Shown here one piece after another: positions 23,501-37,138 of a stretch of DNA of 64,000 bases. The stretch comes from Climacium dendroides. Lineage: Eukaryota; Streptophyta; Bryopsida; Hypnales; Climaciaceae. Made by a program: the position numbers and the translations under genes. The notes below the pieces were generated by a model that saw nothing but the letters and a program-made list of their open reading frames with translations, searched no databases and was not told the DNA's origin. Where the stretch lies: NCBI GenBank assembly GCA_950106755.1, contig OX467082.1:1302001-1366000 (forward strand), written 5' to 3'. The first letter of the stretch is position 1. Each line of letters opens with the position of its first letter.

Positions 23501-26500
23501 GATCAACATACTAACAATCTAAGGTAGATGCTATCTCCTGTCTCCTACGGTGATCCCTGTTACGAGCAGTAACTCATCTAGGCACACTGGGTTGGAGTCA
23601 TTAGGAAGTGGCGTAAGCATGACGTAGCTAATATCTATGGCCACTAATCTTCGAATGAAAATGGGGTTGTACACTCACTCAAAATCACGCACATTGAAAT
23701 TGCATAAGGAATTCGTACAGAGTACTGAACATTTGATATCTACAGATGAGACTCTTGTACCAAAAGAGCTCTCCACAGCTCTTTACACGCTCCAAAATCA
23801 CAATCCTACAGATGTTGAAATGCTTCAAGTGGCGCCAGTAGTATCCTCTACCTACTTCTCTAGCCATTGCAGATATGACCAGATGGTGATTGAGTACGAA
23901 GTACGTGAAAAAGATCCAACCCACACATTTAAGGAGACAGTGTAATCACTATGAACTACAAGAAATAACACAAAAAAATTCAAGAGGTTTTGTACCTGCG
24001 TCTGTATAGGGTTGAAATGCCGAAACTCCTTATATAATCGCTCGTACGAAGGATTACGCAGAGCAGAGACAGGAAGCGGCTGCAAGTCAAGAAGTTCCGT
24101 GGGTGGTGGGTACTTCTCGGGTAAAATGAGGTGCCGGAAAGAAACAGGCAGAACTGTTTCTGAACCCAACCACCGGTCGGATACAACTCGCACAAAATAC
24201 TGAGGCGGCAAAGGCTCGTAGATGGGAACAGTGAAGCTCAAATTGTGATCTTCCTCGATATACTGCATCTTCAGTAGAAAATACTCATGGTGCAAAATAT
24301 TCTCCCCATCATTGTCTTCGACGATGATCCAGAAAGATTCAACGTAACCATGATACTTTTCATCCCACTGAAAATCAGGGGTAATGGTAAGATCCACCTT
24401 GAGGATCGAGCGAGTAATGGGTTGAACATGAGCTGCAAGTTCCAGTTTGGGAAACTGATGGATGTATCGATGAATGGATTTACCCATCTTGGGATATCGA
24501 ATCAGTTCTCCAATCTCTTGAGAGGACAAATCATAGTAGCGCTCCCAAGGCAGGTCTTTCTTTTCGATTTTGCTGAGGATGTCATTTGGGATTCCCTTGA
24601 ATTGGCGGAGTGGTGTTTGACTGCTCCACATTCGCCTATTCACCATTTTGCACAGCGTAAGAGCTTTTTCGGCCAGCTGAGCCCACCCACGCTTGAGGAC
24701 TATTTCAAAAAGGGCTCTCATCAGCCGTCCGGCGCTCTGCGTGATGAAGACCATATCTGATGTCAGAGATAAGCCCTCCAGCTTTAGTTGCGAGATGTAG
24801 GCTTGCAACAACACATTGATTTTTGCACTAGGCTCCTCCAGACTCTCTTTCACTGGAATAGGGACCCTATCCAAAAGCTTTGCAAGCTCCATCTTCTCCT
24901 CCTCGCGAACAGTAACATATTTAAACTCCTCGGAAAGCGAAAAAAGACGACACATCTCGATGTCTCCCATGGTTGGCTTCAAGTGCTCATTATAAGTAGC
25001 CATAGAGCCATGGGAGATGTAGTAATAACTTGCAATGCGTCCAAGATCAGTGACCTGAAAATATCCACTCTTCCGATCGTACTTCACTAAGCTGTTCCTG
25101 TCCAATACAACCGCTGCGGAGTGCACAAGGTCTGCTCGTCGCTCTTCCAGTGACGGATCAGCCTCGAGAGCGTCACGGCTCACCCCATATAGAGTTGGAT
25201 TCTTCAGCATCCGGATGTACAGATAGGTGTAACCCAGCCAATCACACGCTTCACGAGCATCTTGCACACTACCTAAAACAATCTCGGCATTGAGATTATC
25301 CGCCAACTTCGATATGTACTGGCTCTCGATTGGCAATTGCTGGTTCATCAAGGACAAGTAGTACTGAAGCTCACTGTGACCAGTAATTATAATACCCTCG
25401 CCATAAGAGTCGAACTGTGGTCGACCAGCTCTCCCTAACATTTGCATAACATCTAGAGGACTTAACTCGGTCCAGGCGCCTTTCTCTGGGTTGTAAATCT
25501 GAGTTCCCTTGATGATAACGGAATGCGCAGGAAGATTGACACCCCACGCAAGGGTGGCCGTAGAGACCAAAACCTGTATGTGACCATCTGCAAACAAATC
25601 CTCCACTAACGTCCGATCTGCCCTAGCCATACCAGCGTGGTGAATAGCGAACCCATAAGGAAGAAGATCTTTCAAATCGTTGTTCTTTACCACTTCGTTT
25701 TCCTTCTGCAGAATTTCACGACTTGCACTATCTTCCTTCAGAAATCGCCCCAGCGTGTCATTTGCCAAAGCTGCGTCCCTGATCGCACGAGCTGTTTTAG
25801 CCGTTTCCTTCCTGGAATGGACAAATATAAGAACTTGATGTTTCCCAGCCACTTCCATCACTTTCTCGTAACAGATATCATTCATGAGCTGAAAACGTTG
25901 CAGAGGCTTCCGAACAGTGACTCCGATGTACTGTTGAGCCAAAGGACAGGGGCGATAGCTATTGTCGAAATGAAAAAGCCCTTTCTTGTCGTCGACTTTC
26001 AAAAATAGCGACACATCTTCATAATTTGGCAGCGTAGCTGATAACCCGACCAAACGAATCATCTCTTGTGTAGTTTCAATCTGCCTCACTGTTCGTGCCA
26101 CTATGCTCTCAAGTACAGGCCCCCGATTGTCATGCAGTAGATGAATCTCATCAATGATCAAAAGCTTGACCATTTGAGTATATGTCCGATCTCCCGACTT
26201 CCTCGTAATGATATCCCACTTCTCAGGAGTAGTAACAATGATCTGGGTTTCTTCAATCTGCCCTCTTGAAAGTGTGGCATCCCCAGTCAGTTCTTTCACA
26301 GAAACTCCATAAGGCTCCAAACGCTGGGAAAAATTACCCACCATTTCTGCAACAAGAGCCTTCATAGGTGCCACATACACAATTTTGAAAGAACTGAGAT
26401 CAAACGTACCATCAGCCTGCTTCCTCAGACCCAGCTCATGTAAAATGGTGAGCATGGCCACATTGGTCTTACCAGCACCTGTTGGAGCGCATAAGAGAAC

Positions 26501-28081
26501 GTTTTCCGAGGTAAATAGGGCTGTTTCGTAAACTTTGCTCTGAACCCTGTTCAAAGTCTTCATCCCTTTGAACGCCGGTTGCGCCCAATCGGGCATATCA
26601 GTAATTTTGACAAGCTCTTCACCCTCCTCAAACGGCTTTGGTTTCAAATACGGCACGTGCACTTCTTCGTAGCCTTTCTTCGGAGTTCGATACGAAAGAG
26701 CAGGCAGCTCGCACCTCTTGTTTGCCATCAACAATCCTCCTTGATGGAAGGTTAGTTGCTCCAAGTCCAGCAATTGCCGCTGCCCCTTAAGCCATCCACT
26801 CTCTCCTCCTGTGGCACCCACTTCCCGGTCCTTCCTTCGACCTTTATCTTCAGTCTCACCACCATCATCCCTCAGCTTCTTGGCCTCCTCTCTAATGCTA
26901 CGTTCCAAGTTCTTTTGTCGCTCTTTCGCAGTTGCCCTGGTAGCATGCAGTTGCTCAAGAATCCCTGCTAAAATAGAACCCCCATTGCTCATCTCTTCCT
27001 CTATGCTCTTTTTTGCATCCTCGTCCTCTGCTCGCGCAAGTCGAGTGCACCACACGACCTTTAGACGGTTCCGCAGCAGAAGCTTAATCAGGTCAAATTT
27101 GTCATAGTCTAGCAGCATGACCAGGCGATTCTCGACTTCACGATCATCCCCTTCTGCCAAGGTGCTCAAAACCTCCTCCGCAAGCTTCTGGCCCAGCTGC
27201 GGATCAATGTCGCCATGGGCTTGTGAGATTTTCCTCTGCAGCCAGTACGCGTCAATGTCTTGCACGTTCAAACCCTCGTCCGCTTCTTCCATATCCTCAT
27301 CGTCCTGTCCGCCCATTTGCATAGCGGATGCTTGACGCGTATCCTGACCATCTCCGTCTTCCGCGTCACTTTCCTCTTGCACCTCATCATAATCGCTTTC
27401 ATCCTCTTCTTCCTCCTCCTCAAATTCCACAGCAACCCCAATATCATCATCCAGCGCTTCTCCGGCTCCTTCGGTCCCTGTATCTCCTCCCTCCGAGTAG
27501 TCACTAATGAGTTTCGCTATAGCCACCAACTGGTGGAACCGCTCAATCGACATCGAGTTCAACAGTTTTTCAATCTCTTTCTTCTTATCCGAATCCCTAT
27601 ACTTATCGTTCTTCAAACACCCTAGCACTTCATCCGCCGCGCCCCGCAGAATATCCTGCGGCTGGTCCCCAAACTGCTGCTGAATGGTACTCAGCAGGGC
27701 CTCGTAGGCAGCCCGCGTCTCTTTGGTTTTCGGTCGATACATGCCATCGTCCACAATGGACAGAACACTCTCCTCTTGGACCTCACGTAACCGCTTACTG
27801 GACCGCTTAGGCCCATCCTGCCCCGCCTGATCCTTGTCCTTGGCTTCGCGCTTGCGCCGATGCTTGGTGAGCTTCTCCTCCAGGTCCGCGGCGCGACCAT
27901 GATACACGCGATCACCAAACGAGCGGGGTTCGATCTTGCCATACAAACTCTCGGGCTCGCCCGTGGGCTCGTGCGTGTCGCGAGGCCGAGTATCGGTGGT
28001 CAACACCAGACTGGAATTGGCGCGATACTCATACTGCTTGAAGCGCGCGTGCGCTTCCGCGCCACCGCCAAGATGCGCCAT
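20514..28081 (-). CDS. BRR2: U5 snRNP RNA helicase BRR2 (Ski2-like, two helicase cassettes)
   Basis: Four exons, join(20514..22034, 22247..22837, 23023..23364, 23996..28081), encode 2179 residues, close to the roughly 2170 of plant BRR2. The ATG at 28081 is chosen because [20 protein letters not shown] matches the plant BRR2 start. BRR2 unwinds U4/U6 snRNA to activate the spliceosome. The N-terminal region is acidic. Cassette 1 has Walker A APTGAGKT (about residue 530), DEIH (about 643), LSATLPN and [12 protein letters not shown], then a Sec63-like part. Cassette 2 has APTGSGKT (about 1378), DELH (1483), ALSTS in place of SAT, and [12 protein letters not shown], then a second Sec63-like part. 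The changed SAT and GRAGR motifs agree with the known non-catalytic, regulatory role of the second cassette. All introns are GT-AG, and the first begins in the phase-0 codon after FNPIQTQ. The gene looks intact. Confidence 0.96.
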
Positions 28082-28116
28082 GGCGGGGCAACGCACGCAA
28101 GCAGCACGCGAAGGCT

Positions 28117-28126
28117 AAACCCTAAA
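28117..28126 (-). promoter_or_regulatory. Telobox in the BRR2 5' leader
   Basis: AAACCCTAAA about 36 bp upstream of the ATG. A second box, CTAGGGTTT, lies at 28358-28366. Teloboxes are typical of plant housekeeping gene promoters. Confidence 0.5.
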
Positions 28127-28429
28127 CCAAAACCCCAGCCAAAGAGAAAATGGGGGAGAAGCGATGGAAAGACGAAAGGATAAAAGAGGAGCACAATGGA
28201 CAAAATGAAATGAAATGACGGGATGAAGGAGGCAAATAAGAAAGAGGGAAGAGGAGGTTACAGAAGGAAGAAGGGAGTGAGCTCCAAGCGATGCTGCGAA
28301 GACGAAGCTTGAGCTGCACCCATGCAGCACTCCGGCCTGTCAACAAAACGCCGTTTCTAGGGTTTGCTTGACCTTCACGAGATAAACCCCAGATAAACCC
28401 CTTCGACAAAAGTTCAACCTCTAAGGTGA

Positions 28430-31400
28430 AGGCACCATTCTTGGACTGCTGTCCCTGGCCTTCGTGAATGTGTTCTCCAAATGCTTAACTCTAATTTGCT
28501 GACACATTTGAAGGACATATACTTAACTCTGATTCACTGACTTCTGATTTTTGCAGATTTTGATTTAGGGTCCACCTATGTTGAATTGCTTATAATGACA
28601 TTTTCGAGTACTTTCTTTAGCATGGTCACAATGGAAGACAACTTCACTTCTGGATCTCTTGTGCTTTTAAGGTAAGACATTGTTGCAAGTTATCCCATTC
28701 ATATTATTATTACTATTAGTGCGCATTTCAAAATTTTAATTATGCAGCATAAATAGGATGGTTTACCTTTGTATTTTAAACTGGGCAATTGATAAAAATG
28801 GCATCTAAAATCTTTCAACCTTGAAATGTTGTGGTAGACAAAAAGGGTCTAATGATTCTCTTATTTGGCCCTTGGCCTAGCTATTGTGTATTTTGATACT
28901 TTATAATGAATTTCCATTTATTTAAAAAAGGGGTCCAATAAAAGACTTAAAAGAAACAAAGAATGCACATATTCATTTAAAATTATGACAATTTTTGGCT
29001 TAATACTTTAGTGATCGTTTTTTTCTCCTTTTAGGATTTATCCTACAACTTATTAAAGTCCAAGGGTTAAATGATAGAATTTTTGTTGTTTGTTTTGAGG
29101 TAGACAAGAAATAAAAATCATCACTTCAATAGATTATATTAAGCTTCAATTTGTGCATTACAATTTAGACAATTCACTTTATTGTAGATTGGAGTTTAAA
29201 GATGGTTGTATTTGACAATTTCAATGGAGTTTGGAAGACAATGCCAAGAACCTATTGCTTAGTATATTTGGTTTTATTAGTCTTTTGTCAACAATCATGC
29301 CATAGGATATGTGACAATCAACTATTCCAATTAAGGTAAGAAATGAAAGCACATTGATCACCTAATTTCTAACTTGCAACAATTATTTTACCTTGGACAT
29401 TTTTACCATGTAGGAATTGCTATTACACACAATCAATTGATCCTATGCAAGCAAATATTACAAAATTTCATGAAAGAGGTGAAAAAGACATAGAAGAACT
29501 TTAACTATTATATAGACAATTAAATCATATAATATCAAATTGTACCAATAGTCAATCAATCATTGAGTTTGAGACACTTAATATACAAAAACACATAGAT
29601 TCAAATTAATAATGGCTTAAGTTTGTAGTTGAATACCATAGAAACTTTACAATATTGACCTCTAATCTACTTCCATGTTTTATTCTGTGCACTAAAGTTT
29701 AAGAGGAATAAAAGTAAAGATATCAAGGTTGATGCACTTGTGGATTTTCAACTAAATACATCCATCCTTGGGATTTTATACAATAAAAACAAAAATATAC
29801 TAGGTATGGCTGCTATTGTGGCTATAATTATTGATCTAATTCTTTTAGTTGGAAGATTGAAGAAATATCAATTTTTTTACATATAGAAAAATAATATACC
29901 AAATAATAGGATGTAAAATTATATATTTCAAACAAAATATGAATTGTTATGAAATTTTGAAGCAATTTAACAAGTCCATAAGTACCATTGGGCACTTCTA
30001 AAACCAACATAAAGTGCATTAATAATGGTCATTATATGCAACCTAAAATGTTTAGAATGTATTTTATAAATAATAACAATATTAGGTCTCTAAAATGACT
30101 ATATTAGAGTCAACACTTCATACTTAATAATTAGTTAAAGTTGAAAAAAGTGTTTTGGCAATTACTTTTAGAATTATTAGGATTTAGAATTAAAAAATTA
30201 AGTACTTTAATTATAGAATCGTTAAGAAAGTAGAATATTTATTATATTGAAATTTTCATGTGGACCATTTGAAGATTTATTATATTAGCAATTCTAAGAT
30301 TTGCATGTGGACCATTTTCAAATAATAATTAGCATTTGCAACTGGAAATTTTTTTGGCTCTTTCTCAAATAATTTCCAATAAAATTCAATTTTTATTTTT
30401 TTATTTGATTTTAGCTAACCGTAATAAGTGAGTACAATACATTCTTTGATGGTTTTACTCTCCAAAGCTATGTGACCTTATTGAAGCCACTTACTCTCTC
30501 AAAATGCTTTGAAAGTTGCACACTACCATCATATCCCACAAATATACATTACTTCATTTACTAGAAGAACCAAACTTAAACTTGTAGTATGTATGACTAA
30601 AAGAGCATCACCATTCTTGTATACCAAGCTAACTAAACTAGCAAAATCTACAATTTTTTTTTCTTTTTAGAATTGCTTTAGTGGTATTAATTTTGATCAT
30701 TCTCCAAGCAATGTTGGTGTAGTGATGTTCAATGATGTTCTTGATATTCAATTCCAATTATGTCCTGTGATTCATGTCCAAGAAATTCTCAAGAAAAGAT
30801 TTGTAAGTAGTGGCTTTCGTATAGTTGTAGGTTGAATTCTTCGCCTTTGGTTGGTTAGAGATTGCATTTCAATCCCCTCTGCAAGGATTGAATTGCTATA
30901 AAGTCTATGGAATGTGGTATCTACAAATTCTTTTGCTTTAGGGTATTCAAACTAGCTTTAGTTGTTGTCCATCAAGTTATGGAGAGCAAATCTTGAATTT
31001 AATTTAGGACAAGTATATTTGAAAACCCTAGATTTATTTTGAGATGGAGGTAGTACTTATAATCTTATATTTAAGATTATACTTAAAAAGTCACTTAAAA
31101 CACCCCTTTATCTTGTAGTGTCAAGTAAGACACAATTAGCAAGTTAGATTTGGAGAGTGAAGGTAGTAATGTTCTTATGGAATTCTTCCTATAATGACCA
31201 TCCATACCTTAAGTTTGTCTGTTTAATTTGTTTTGTTATGTTGAAATTTTGTTTCATGGTGTTCCAACTCATAGTGTGAAAGTTACTGATTTTTGAGTTA
31301 TTTCTGAATCTTAAAAATTAAAAAATTACTTTTACTTTAATTTTGATTGTGACAAAGGCACAGGGCATACTGATAGCATTTAAGATGACCACAGTAGGGT

Positions 31401-31490
31401 GGCTCAATTTACTTTTTAGGCTTACATATTCATAAACCATTCCCAAGAAATGTGCTGTTCATTTCCTGGGAGGCTTTTAGGGTGCAACGA
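28430..31490. other. AT-rich intergenic region
   Basis: No gene is supported. It contains a solo MITE end near 31066-31120. A stretch near 31260-31390 recurs in inverted orientation near 48050-48170 and 48296-48350, an old dispersed repeat with AAAAATTACTTTTAC as landmark. Confidence 0.55.
31066..31120 (-). mobile_element. Solo end of a CACTA-like MITE
   Basis: Reverse complement starts CACTACAAGATAAAGGGGTG and continues TTTTAAGT. This resembles the end of the complete MITE at 61401 (CACTACAAGATAA...GTGTTTTAAGT). The opposite end was not found, so it is probably truncated. Confidence 0.45.
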
Positions 31491-31493
31491 GGC

Positions 31494-31531
31494 TGTAATG
31501 CCTGATTACGCGGGCGTAATCGGGCATTACA
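31494..31531. repeat. Short near-perfect hairpin upstream of the NmrA-like gene
   Basis: TGTAATGCCTGATTACGC pairs with GCGTAATCGGGCATTACA with one mismatch and a tiny loop. It lies about 430 bp before the predicted start codon. Confidence 0.7.
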
Positions 31532-31958
31532 GATTTTCCATCCAACTGCAATTTTTCATCCTACTGATTTCATCCAACTTTGACGTTTTTTGCTTGTGAT
31601 TTCCGCCGGTCAATGCCCTCGTCGTCTGGGATCCTCATCAGGCTCCGCCCTCCTTGTTGGCATTTTAATTCGCAGAATCCCCTCCTCTTCGGCCCCATAC
31701 ATAATCATCTCTCCCAATGGCGTCCCTTATGTTCGCCATTCCTAAATTTCTGGACAGAGATGTTCATAAATTTTAGATTAGTGACTGGAATGATCGTGAA
31801 AGGGAAGATTTTGAGTAAATTATCGGTTGTTTTGACAGTGACACTTGTGCGCGAAAGAAGATAAAGTGGCACAATGCGGAGCATTTCACCGGTGATGGAA
31901 CAGGCCGAAGCTTCCATGGCTGCCAATTTCAAGAGCGCAGTTCCCCGCCACGGCAGCC

Positions 31959-34900
31959 ATGGCCACACTGACCGTTCCGCTCCTCTTCTGCCCCACCGCT
32001 TCCTCCCTTTTCTCTTCAGCTGCTGCTCGCAATCGGCTAGGCCAAGTACCGTTTCCTCATGCTGCAAACTTCCGCCGAGTAGTGTCTCCACGGTGCTCCA
32101 ATTCCGCTGGCCATACCTCGCACCTCGATTTCCCGCTGTACAGCGAGCGCCTCCATGTCCAGCGAAGCTCCGTTCTGAATAAGATGGTAAGCACACCTAA
32201 TTGCGACGTCTAATTGCAACAATGAAGTGCTATTATAGTGTTATTAGAGTTCTCAGATTTTAAGTATTCTTGTTAGTAAATAAAAGTGGATTTCAACGCA
32301 ATGAAGAATGCTCTATTTGGATATCGTATGTAAATGTTTTAGTGCAAAAGTTTTATTGATAGATGATTCACAACCGGCATGAGTTGGTGTACATTCTCAA
32401 AATCAATACGTCCTCGTTTCGGAGTGCCGCATTTAGGTAGGTATCTCAATTATGTGTGGTTCCCTTTGTGCACCTCATTTCTTAGTGCTGTGGAAGTTGC
32501 AGAGTGCGCAAGAATTGGTTGCGAGAGCAGCGGCGGAGTCTACGCAGGCAGGCAAGGGTGACGGTGTTATTCTTTTAGTCGGAGTCACTGGCGGAACGGG
32601 GAGTTCGGTAGTGAGCGGACTGTTAGCCTCTGGTGTCGAGAGTTCGAAGCTGCGCGTTTTGACGCGATCGCCTGAAGGCGCTGCAGCTCGCAATCTCGCG
32701 GCAATAGGTGTACAGGCGAGTGCCGGAGACTTGGACGATGCGGACAGCCTGAATGAAGCTTTGAACGGTAGAAGAATTGATGCAGCATCCTATCATCAGT
32801 CTGACATACTGCATTTCGACTGATATGAGGGCAATTTATATGATCAAGCTCTGCTATCTGCAGCAAATTTTTTTTGGGTTTCGATTTGAACTTAGTTTTT
32901 CCATCATCCTGTTACTTGTACATTAATCTTCGGTTGTCTAGTTCTGTCGGACCTAATCCTGGCTTAGTCTTGCCGCTGAATCAGATGTTGATGTTTGTGA
33001 AATTGATCCCAATTTCTTAGACTGAAGACCTAGCCCCTTGGATTTTGGTTGAATGCATTCCACATTCTGGATATTTACTGCCGCTTCTCGGCTTGTCCAA
33101 ATGTGCATAATTATGCTCATTTAAATCAAGCGGATTGTGGAAATTATTGAAAAGCTCGAAAGCTTATTGTCTAGTACTTTGATTTAGAGTGAACTTCCCA
33201 GGCCTTGCTGAAGGAAGTAATTCATTCTCTTTTTTGTTTTTAAGTCATTCCAAGTGTAACACTTGCGCTTCAGAAGAATTGATCCCAATTTTGTCGAGGA
33301 ATTGGAAATCTAAATAGTTATCCATCTAACGTGAGGCTTTAGGTTACATGTCCAGTCAACGGTCATCGCATGTACCTTAAGGAGACCATTTTCTTACAGG
33401 AGTGGAAGCCATCTATTGCCATGCTACAAGTAAAGATGGCGCGGAGGCTGATCCTGCAGGCGAACTTCGAGCGGAGAGACTAGCTAAAGCTGCTGCTTCC
33501 GCGGGAGTTAAACACATCGTTTACAACAGTTCAGGTATTGCTTGTATAAATTTAGGGAAGACATATGATCTGCCCCTGTTCACGAGAATATTTAATTTGT
33601 ATGGCAACTGTATCGTTGTAATGTATGAAGAAATGATCATGGATGCGATTTAATGCTTTGATGAGGCAATCTTATTGGTTTAGTTACTCGTTCACTGCTC
33701 TCTCTCCTCTTGTTTCTTGCAAGAAACAATGCTCGAGATTCACATACGATAGTTATGTGAGTAATGGAGAATATTGATATGAAACCTCTTGGTGTATGAT
33801 ACGATGGATATATGCAATCGTGCACGTACTTATTTGAACGCATTTTCACTGAACACGAGCTGGAGGTTTACAGGAAGTGTTTACTTGTATAGGAGGTGGC
33901 GGGCATGGAATTTCTCAGGTAGAGCAGAAGCACAACATCGAGAAAATATTTAAGGACTCTGGCATACCGACTACCAATCTTCGCGCAACTATGTTCATGG
34001 AAGAATTTTGGAAGGTTTACACGAGGCCGCAAATTTTGAAAGTAAGAGAATTTACCCGACTTGGCTCAAAGCTCCAGTTCTCTTACGAAATTTTGCCTCC
34101 TATTCGAATGGTTTATTGATCATTACCATCATTTCTGTGAATTTGCAACAGATTTAGGAGTAACGAAAGCAGGAAACTGCTCTTGCTGTGAACTTGAACC
34201 AGTTTTCTTAGGGTTGTAAAGGCGTGGACAAGGTTGTTCCTGATGAGTTAATTCATTGTGGTTTGCCTGTCGACGATGCCTTTCGTACCTGATGTGCAAG
34301 ACTTTCTGATAATGTTATTGCCCACGATCACAGGGTAGATTTCCTTTCAGCGTGCCAAGTGACAAGCCCCTACAACTGCTGGCGGTCAAAGACATGGGCT
34401 TAGCCGCGGGAATTGCCTTGAATGAGGTGTGTATATAATGCACACTTGTCACCAATTTCAGTATGTGTTGGATATGTTGGTAACGCATCGATATTTTTTC
34501 ATTGTTCTCTTATTTTAGAAGTTACTGATGAAGTTCTTGTAACAGTTTAAAATTTAACTGCTTCTGATCAATGACTGGTGATATTGCGCAGCCAGAGGTG
34601 TATGGCAGAGTAAGCTTGGAGCTGGCTGGGGACGAGCTTACTGCAGCACAAATGTGTGAAGCCTACTCAAAAGCTCAGGGTTCTAGCGTGAGCCATTTTA
34701 GTCCTCCTAAGTTCTTGTTCTGGTTTCTCAACAGGTATATTCCCGCACATCTTCTATCATAAGTCACCTCACATTATGGTGACCTGGGTAGTTTTCCTGT
34801 AAATCATCAATCCATGATGGGCATGCGTTCTCACGTTACGATAATTAGCCCATCTTGCTTACCAGCAGGTGTATTGCATGGAACATCGTTCATGTTAACT

Positions 34901-35201
34901 AATGCATCCAGTTCACTTACCCATTTTGATTCGATGTGAAAACGTGCGTTGCTTTTCCTCGTCTGCACTCAATCGCGCATCTGTAACTGATCAATATATT
35001 GTAGAAAGATTGACAAAGACTTCTCTTGGGTAGTGCAGAGACCTGTACAGAATAGCCAAATTTCTCTCTGAGGAAGGATACCAAGCAGACATCGATGACT
35101 GCCGAAGACGATTCCCAGGGTTGCTCACCTTCAGTGAATTTTTGGATCTTTCCCATTGGGGCGATGCCTCCAAAAGTTATGCTGATGGCTTCAATTACTG
35201 A
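31959..35201 (+). CDS. NmrA-like NAD(P)-binding Rossmann-fold protein, probably plastid-targeted
   Basis: Seven exons, join(31959..32186, 32503..32767, 33400..33534, 33878..34041, 34334..34426, 34592..34734, 35039..35201), give 396 residues with consistent GT-AG phases. Exon 1 encodes about 76 residues rich in Ser, Ala and Arg and poor in acidic residues (MATLTVPLLFCPTASSLFSS), typical of a chloroplast transit peptide. Exon 2 opens the Rossmann fold with VGVTGGTGSSVV, the GxxGxxG dinucleotide-binding loop, near residue 102. Exon 3 has the AGVKHIVYNSS strand, and exon 4 has IPTTNLRATMFMEEFW. NmrA-like proteins bind NAD(P)(H) and act as redox sensors or atypical reductases; the substrate is unknown. 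The exon 3-4 junction is the least certain: I used the acceptor AGGAAG|TG at 33878 because it keeps the frame into GGGGHGISQVEQKHNIE. An upstream ATG at 31874 is in another frame. Confidence 0.85.
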
Positions 35202-35689
35202 GAGTCTGATGTACATTCCATAAATATCTTGTTATTATTCTTGTACATGTTCAGGGATGAAGTAAATTAGAGACCAATTGAAATTTGGGATAATTGAACT
35301 AATGTTATAGCTTATGTCGGAACTTATGTCTGTCGTATGTGTAGTTAGTTACCTTATGTCGGAACTTATTTCTGTCGTACGTGTACTTAATTGTAAGTAT
35401 CTTCACAACAACAAAATGTTGCAAGATGTCATGAGTTGTTGTTATGGGGAATTCTAGTATGGTGTTGTTGGTTCAAGGTCTTTCGAAATGACCCTATCTC
35501 TCTCCAAACACCCAATCCACTCGTAGGGTCTATTATCTCTTTATTTCATTCCGGAAACAAAGACTTTCTGGATTTTGATCCGGATCCGATTACACGTAGA
35601 ATCTAGTTCCGTCTCCTCAAATTGTTGGTTTTGTTGTCTCCAGTTCCGTCTCCTCAAATTGTTGGTTTTGTTGCTTTTGTTTTACCTTC
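35202..35689. other. Intergenic region after the NmrA-like gene
   Basis: Probable 3' UTR and spacer. It contains a short diverged duplication of about 50 bp (CTTATGTCGGAACTTAT, near 35310 and 35350). No gene is seen. Confidence 0.5.
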
Positions 35690-36032
35690 AGAAGGTTCGT
35701 CCTTGATCTAAAGAGGGGTGGGGACTCACCACTCGTTTGTCTAACACTTCTATATTTCAACTTTAAATGATAAAGTTGTATTGTGAAGAAAAGAAAGTAT
35801 TCTCTTATAGTTTCTGAATTGGTCAACTTTAAATGACAAAGTTGTATTGTGAGGAAAAAAAAGTATTTTCTTATAGTTTTTGATTTGGTCAATCAGAAGG
35901 TCTGTCCTTGATTTAAAGAGAGGTGGGGATTCACCACTCGTTTGTCTAACACTTCTATATTCCAACTTTAAATGACAAAGTTGTATTGTGAGGAAAAGAA
36001 AGTATTCTCTTACAGTTTCTGAATTGGTCGAT
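35690..36032 (+). repeat. Nested tandem repeats
   Basis: A unit of about 204 bp occurs at 35690 and 35894 (AGAAGGT.CGTCCTTGAT, CACCACTCGTTTGTCTAACA). A 68-bp subunit with GACAAAGTTGTATTGTGA occurs three times. A related piece in the opposite orientation is at 42611-42674. Confidence 0.75.
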
Positions 36033-36144
36033 CCGAAGATAGGTCATATAGAGATATTATCCTACTCCTCTCACTAAAACAACAAATGTAGATTTTTAGA
36101 TTCAAGGGAGAGAATGTTGGTAGAAGATTAGCTCACTGATTCAA

Positions 36145-36318
36145 AGGTTGGTAGACCTTCTGGTATAGTGGGAGATCTTTCTACTGGTAGTTGTTTATTT
36201 CTAGGTTGGTAGACCTTCTGGTATAGTGGGAGATCTTTCTACTGGCAGTTGTTTATTTCTAGGTTGGTAGACCTTCTGGTATAGTGGGAGATCTTTCTAC
36301 TGGCAGTTGTTTATTTCT
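36145..36318 (+). repeat. Three 58-bp tandem repeats
   Basis: Units start at 36145, 36203 and 36261 with AGGTTGGTAGACCTTCTGGT. They are almost identical, so the array is recent. Confidence 0.9.
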
Positions 36319-37138
36319 GTATGAAATCACTCTGATTTTGGACTCACATTAACCTCCACTTTCTTACCCAGATCACCGTTACGACAAATTAAAAGCGCGT
36401 TACGCTCACATTCTTTCACTTAGATCACATTTCTTCACAACTATTCCAACTCCCAAAAATTTGTTATCCACAATCTGGATTCCTCCTCATCCATCCCTCT
36501 CTCATCCCAGTATACAAATATACATATACCAACAACAACTCTATGTACAAAAGTCAAGCCAATGGGTACCCCAACTTTCTTGGATTAAAGAAGGAAAATG
36601 AAATGACATAAGCAAACGCACTAAGATGAAATCCAAGGCAACTATCTTGCCCGCCTTTAAATACTAACACAAAATCAAAGTCAACATGTTTAAAAGTCTG
36701 AAAAGGCACTCGGAAATCTAGGGCAACCAATCAATGAACACCCCGGGATATCCGGAAAGTCTAAAATTAGTTGTCCCTAGAAATCCGGAGATTCCTAAGC
36801 TACTTGCCCTAGAAATCTGGAACCTGGGCCCACACTTGGAAACCCGTTCAAAAACTATCAGTCCTAAAACACTACTACCTCGCCTTCCGAGTCTTCTTTG
36901 ATTGGTTGTTTACATTACTTGCCGGCGTCCCCTTTTCGCTCCTAGCTGGAGTTGTCTTCGTTGCTGCTTGGGTTCGAATGTGACGCTATGCCGGAGACAG
37001 ATTGCTATCTACCTCCATTCCGAAAGTAGAATGAACGTTGTCCTCCTCGGAATCTTCGATGATTTACATTTCCTCTTATTTCTCCGGAGGTGTCTTCTCC
37101 ACTGCCATTGGTTTGCTCTCCTTCTTTGGTGTGGTCTC

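Noticed and set aside
26756..27625. Plus-strand frames of 70-120 codons across BRR2
   Set aside because: They are shadows antisense to well-conserved BRR2 coding sequence.
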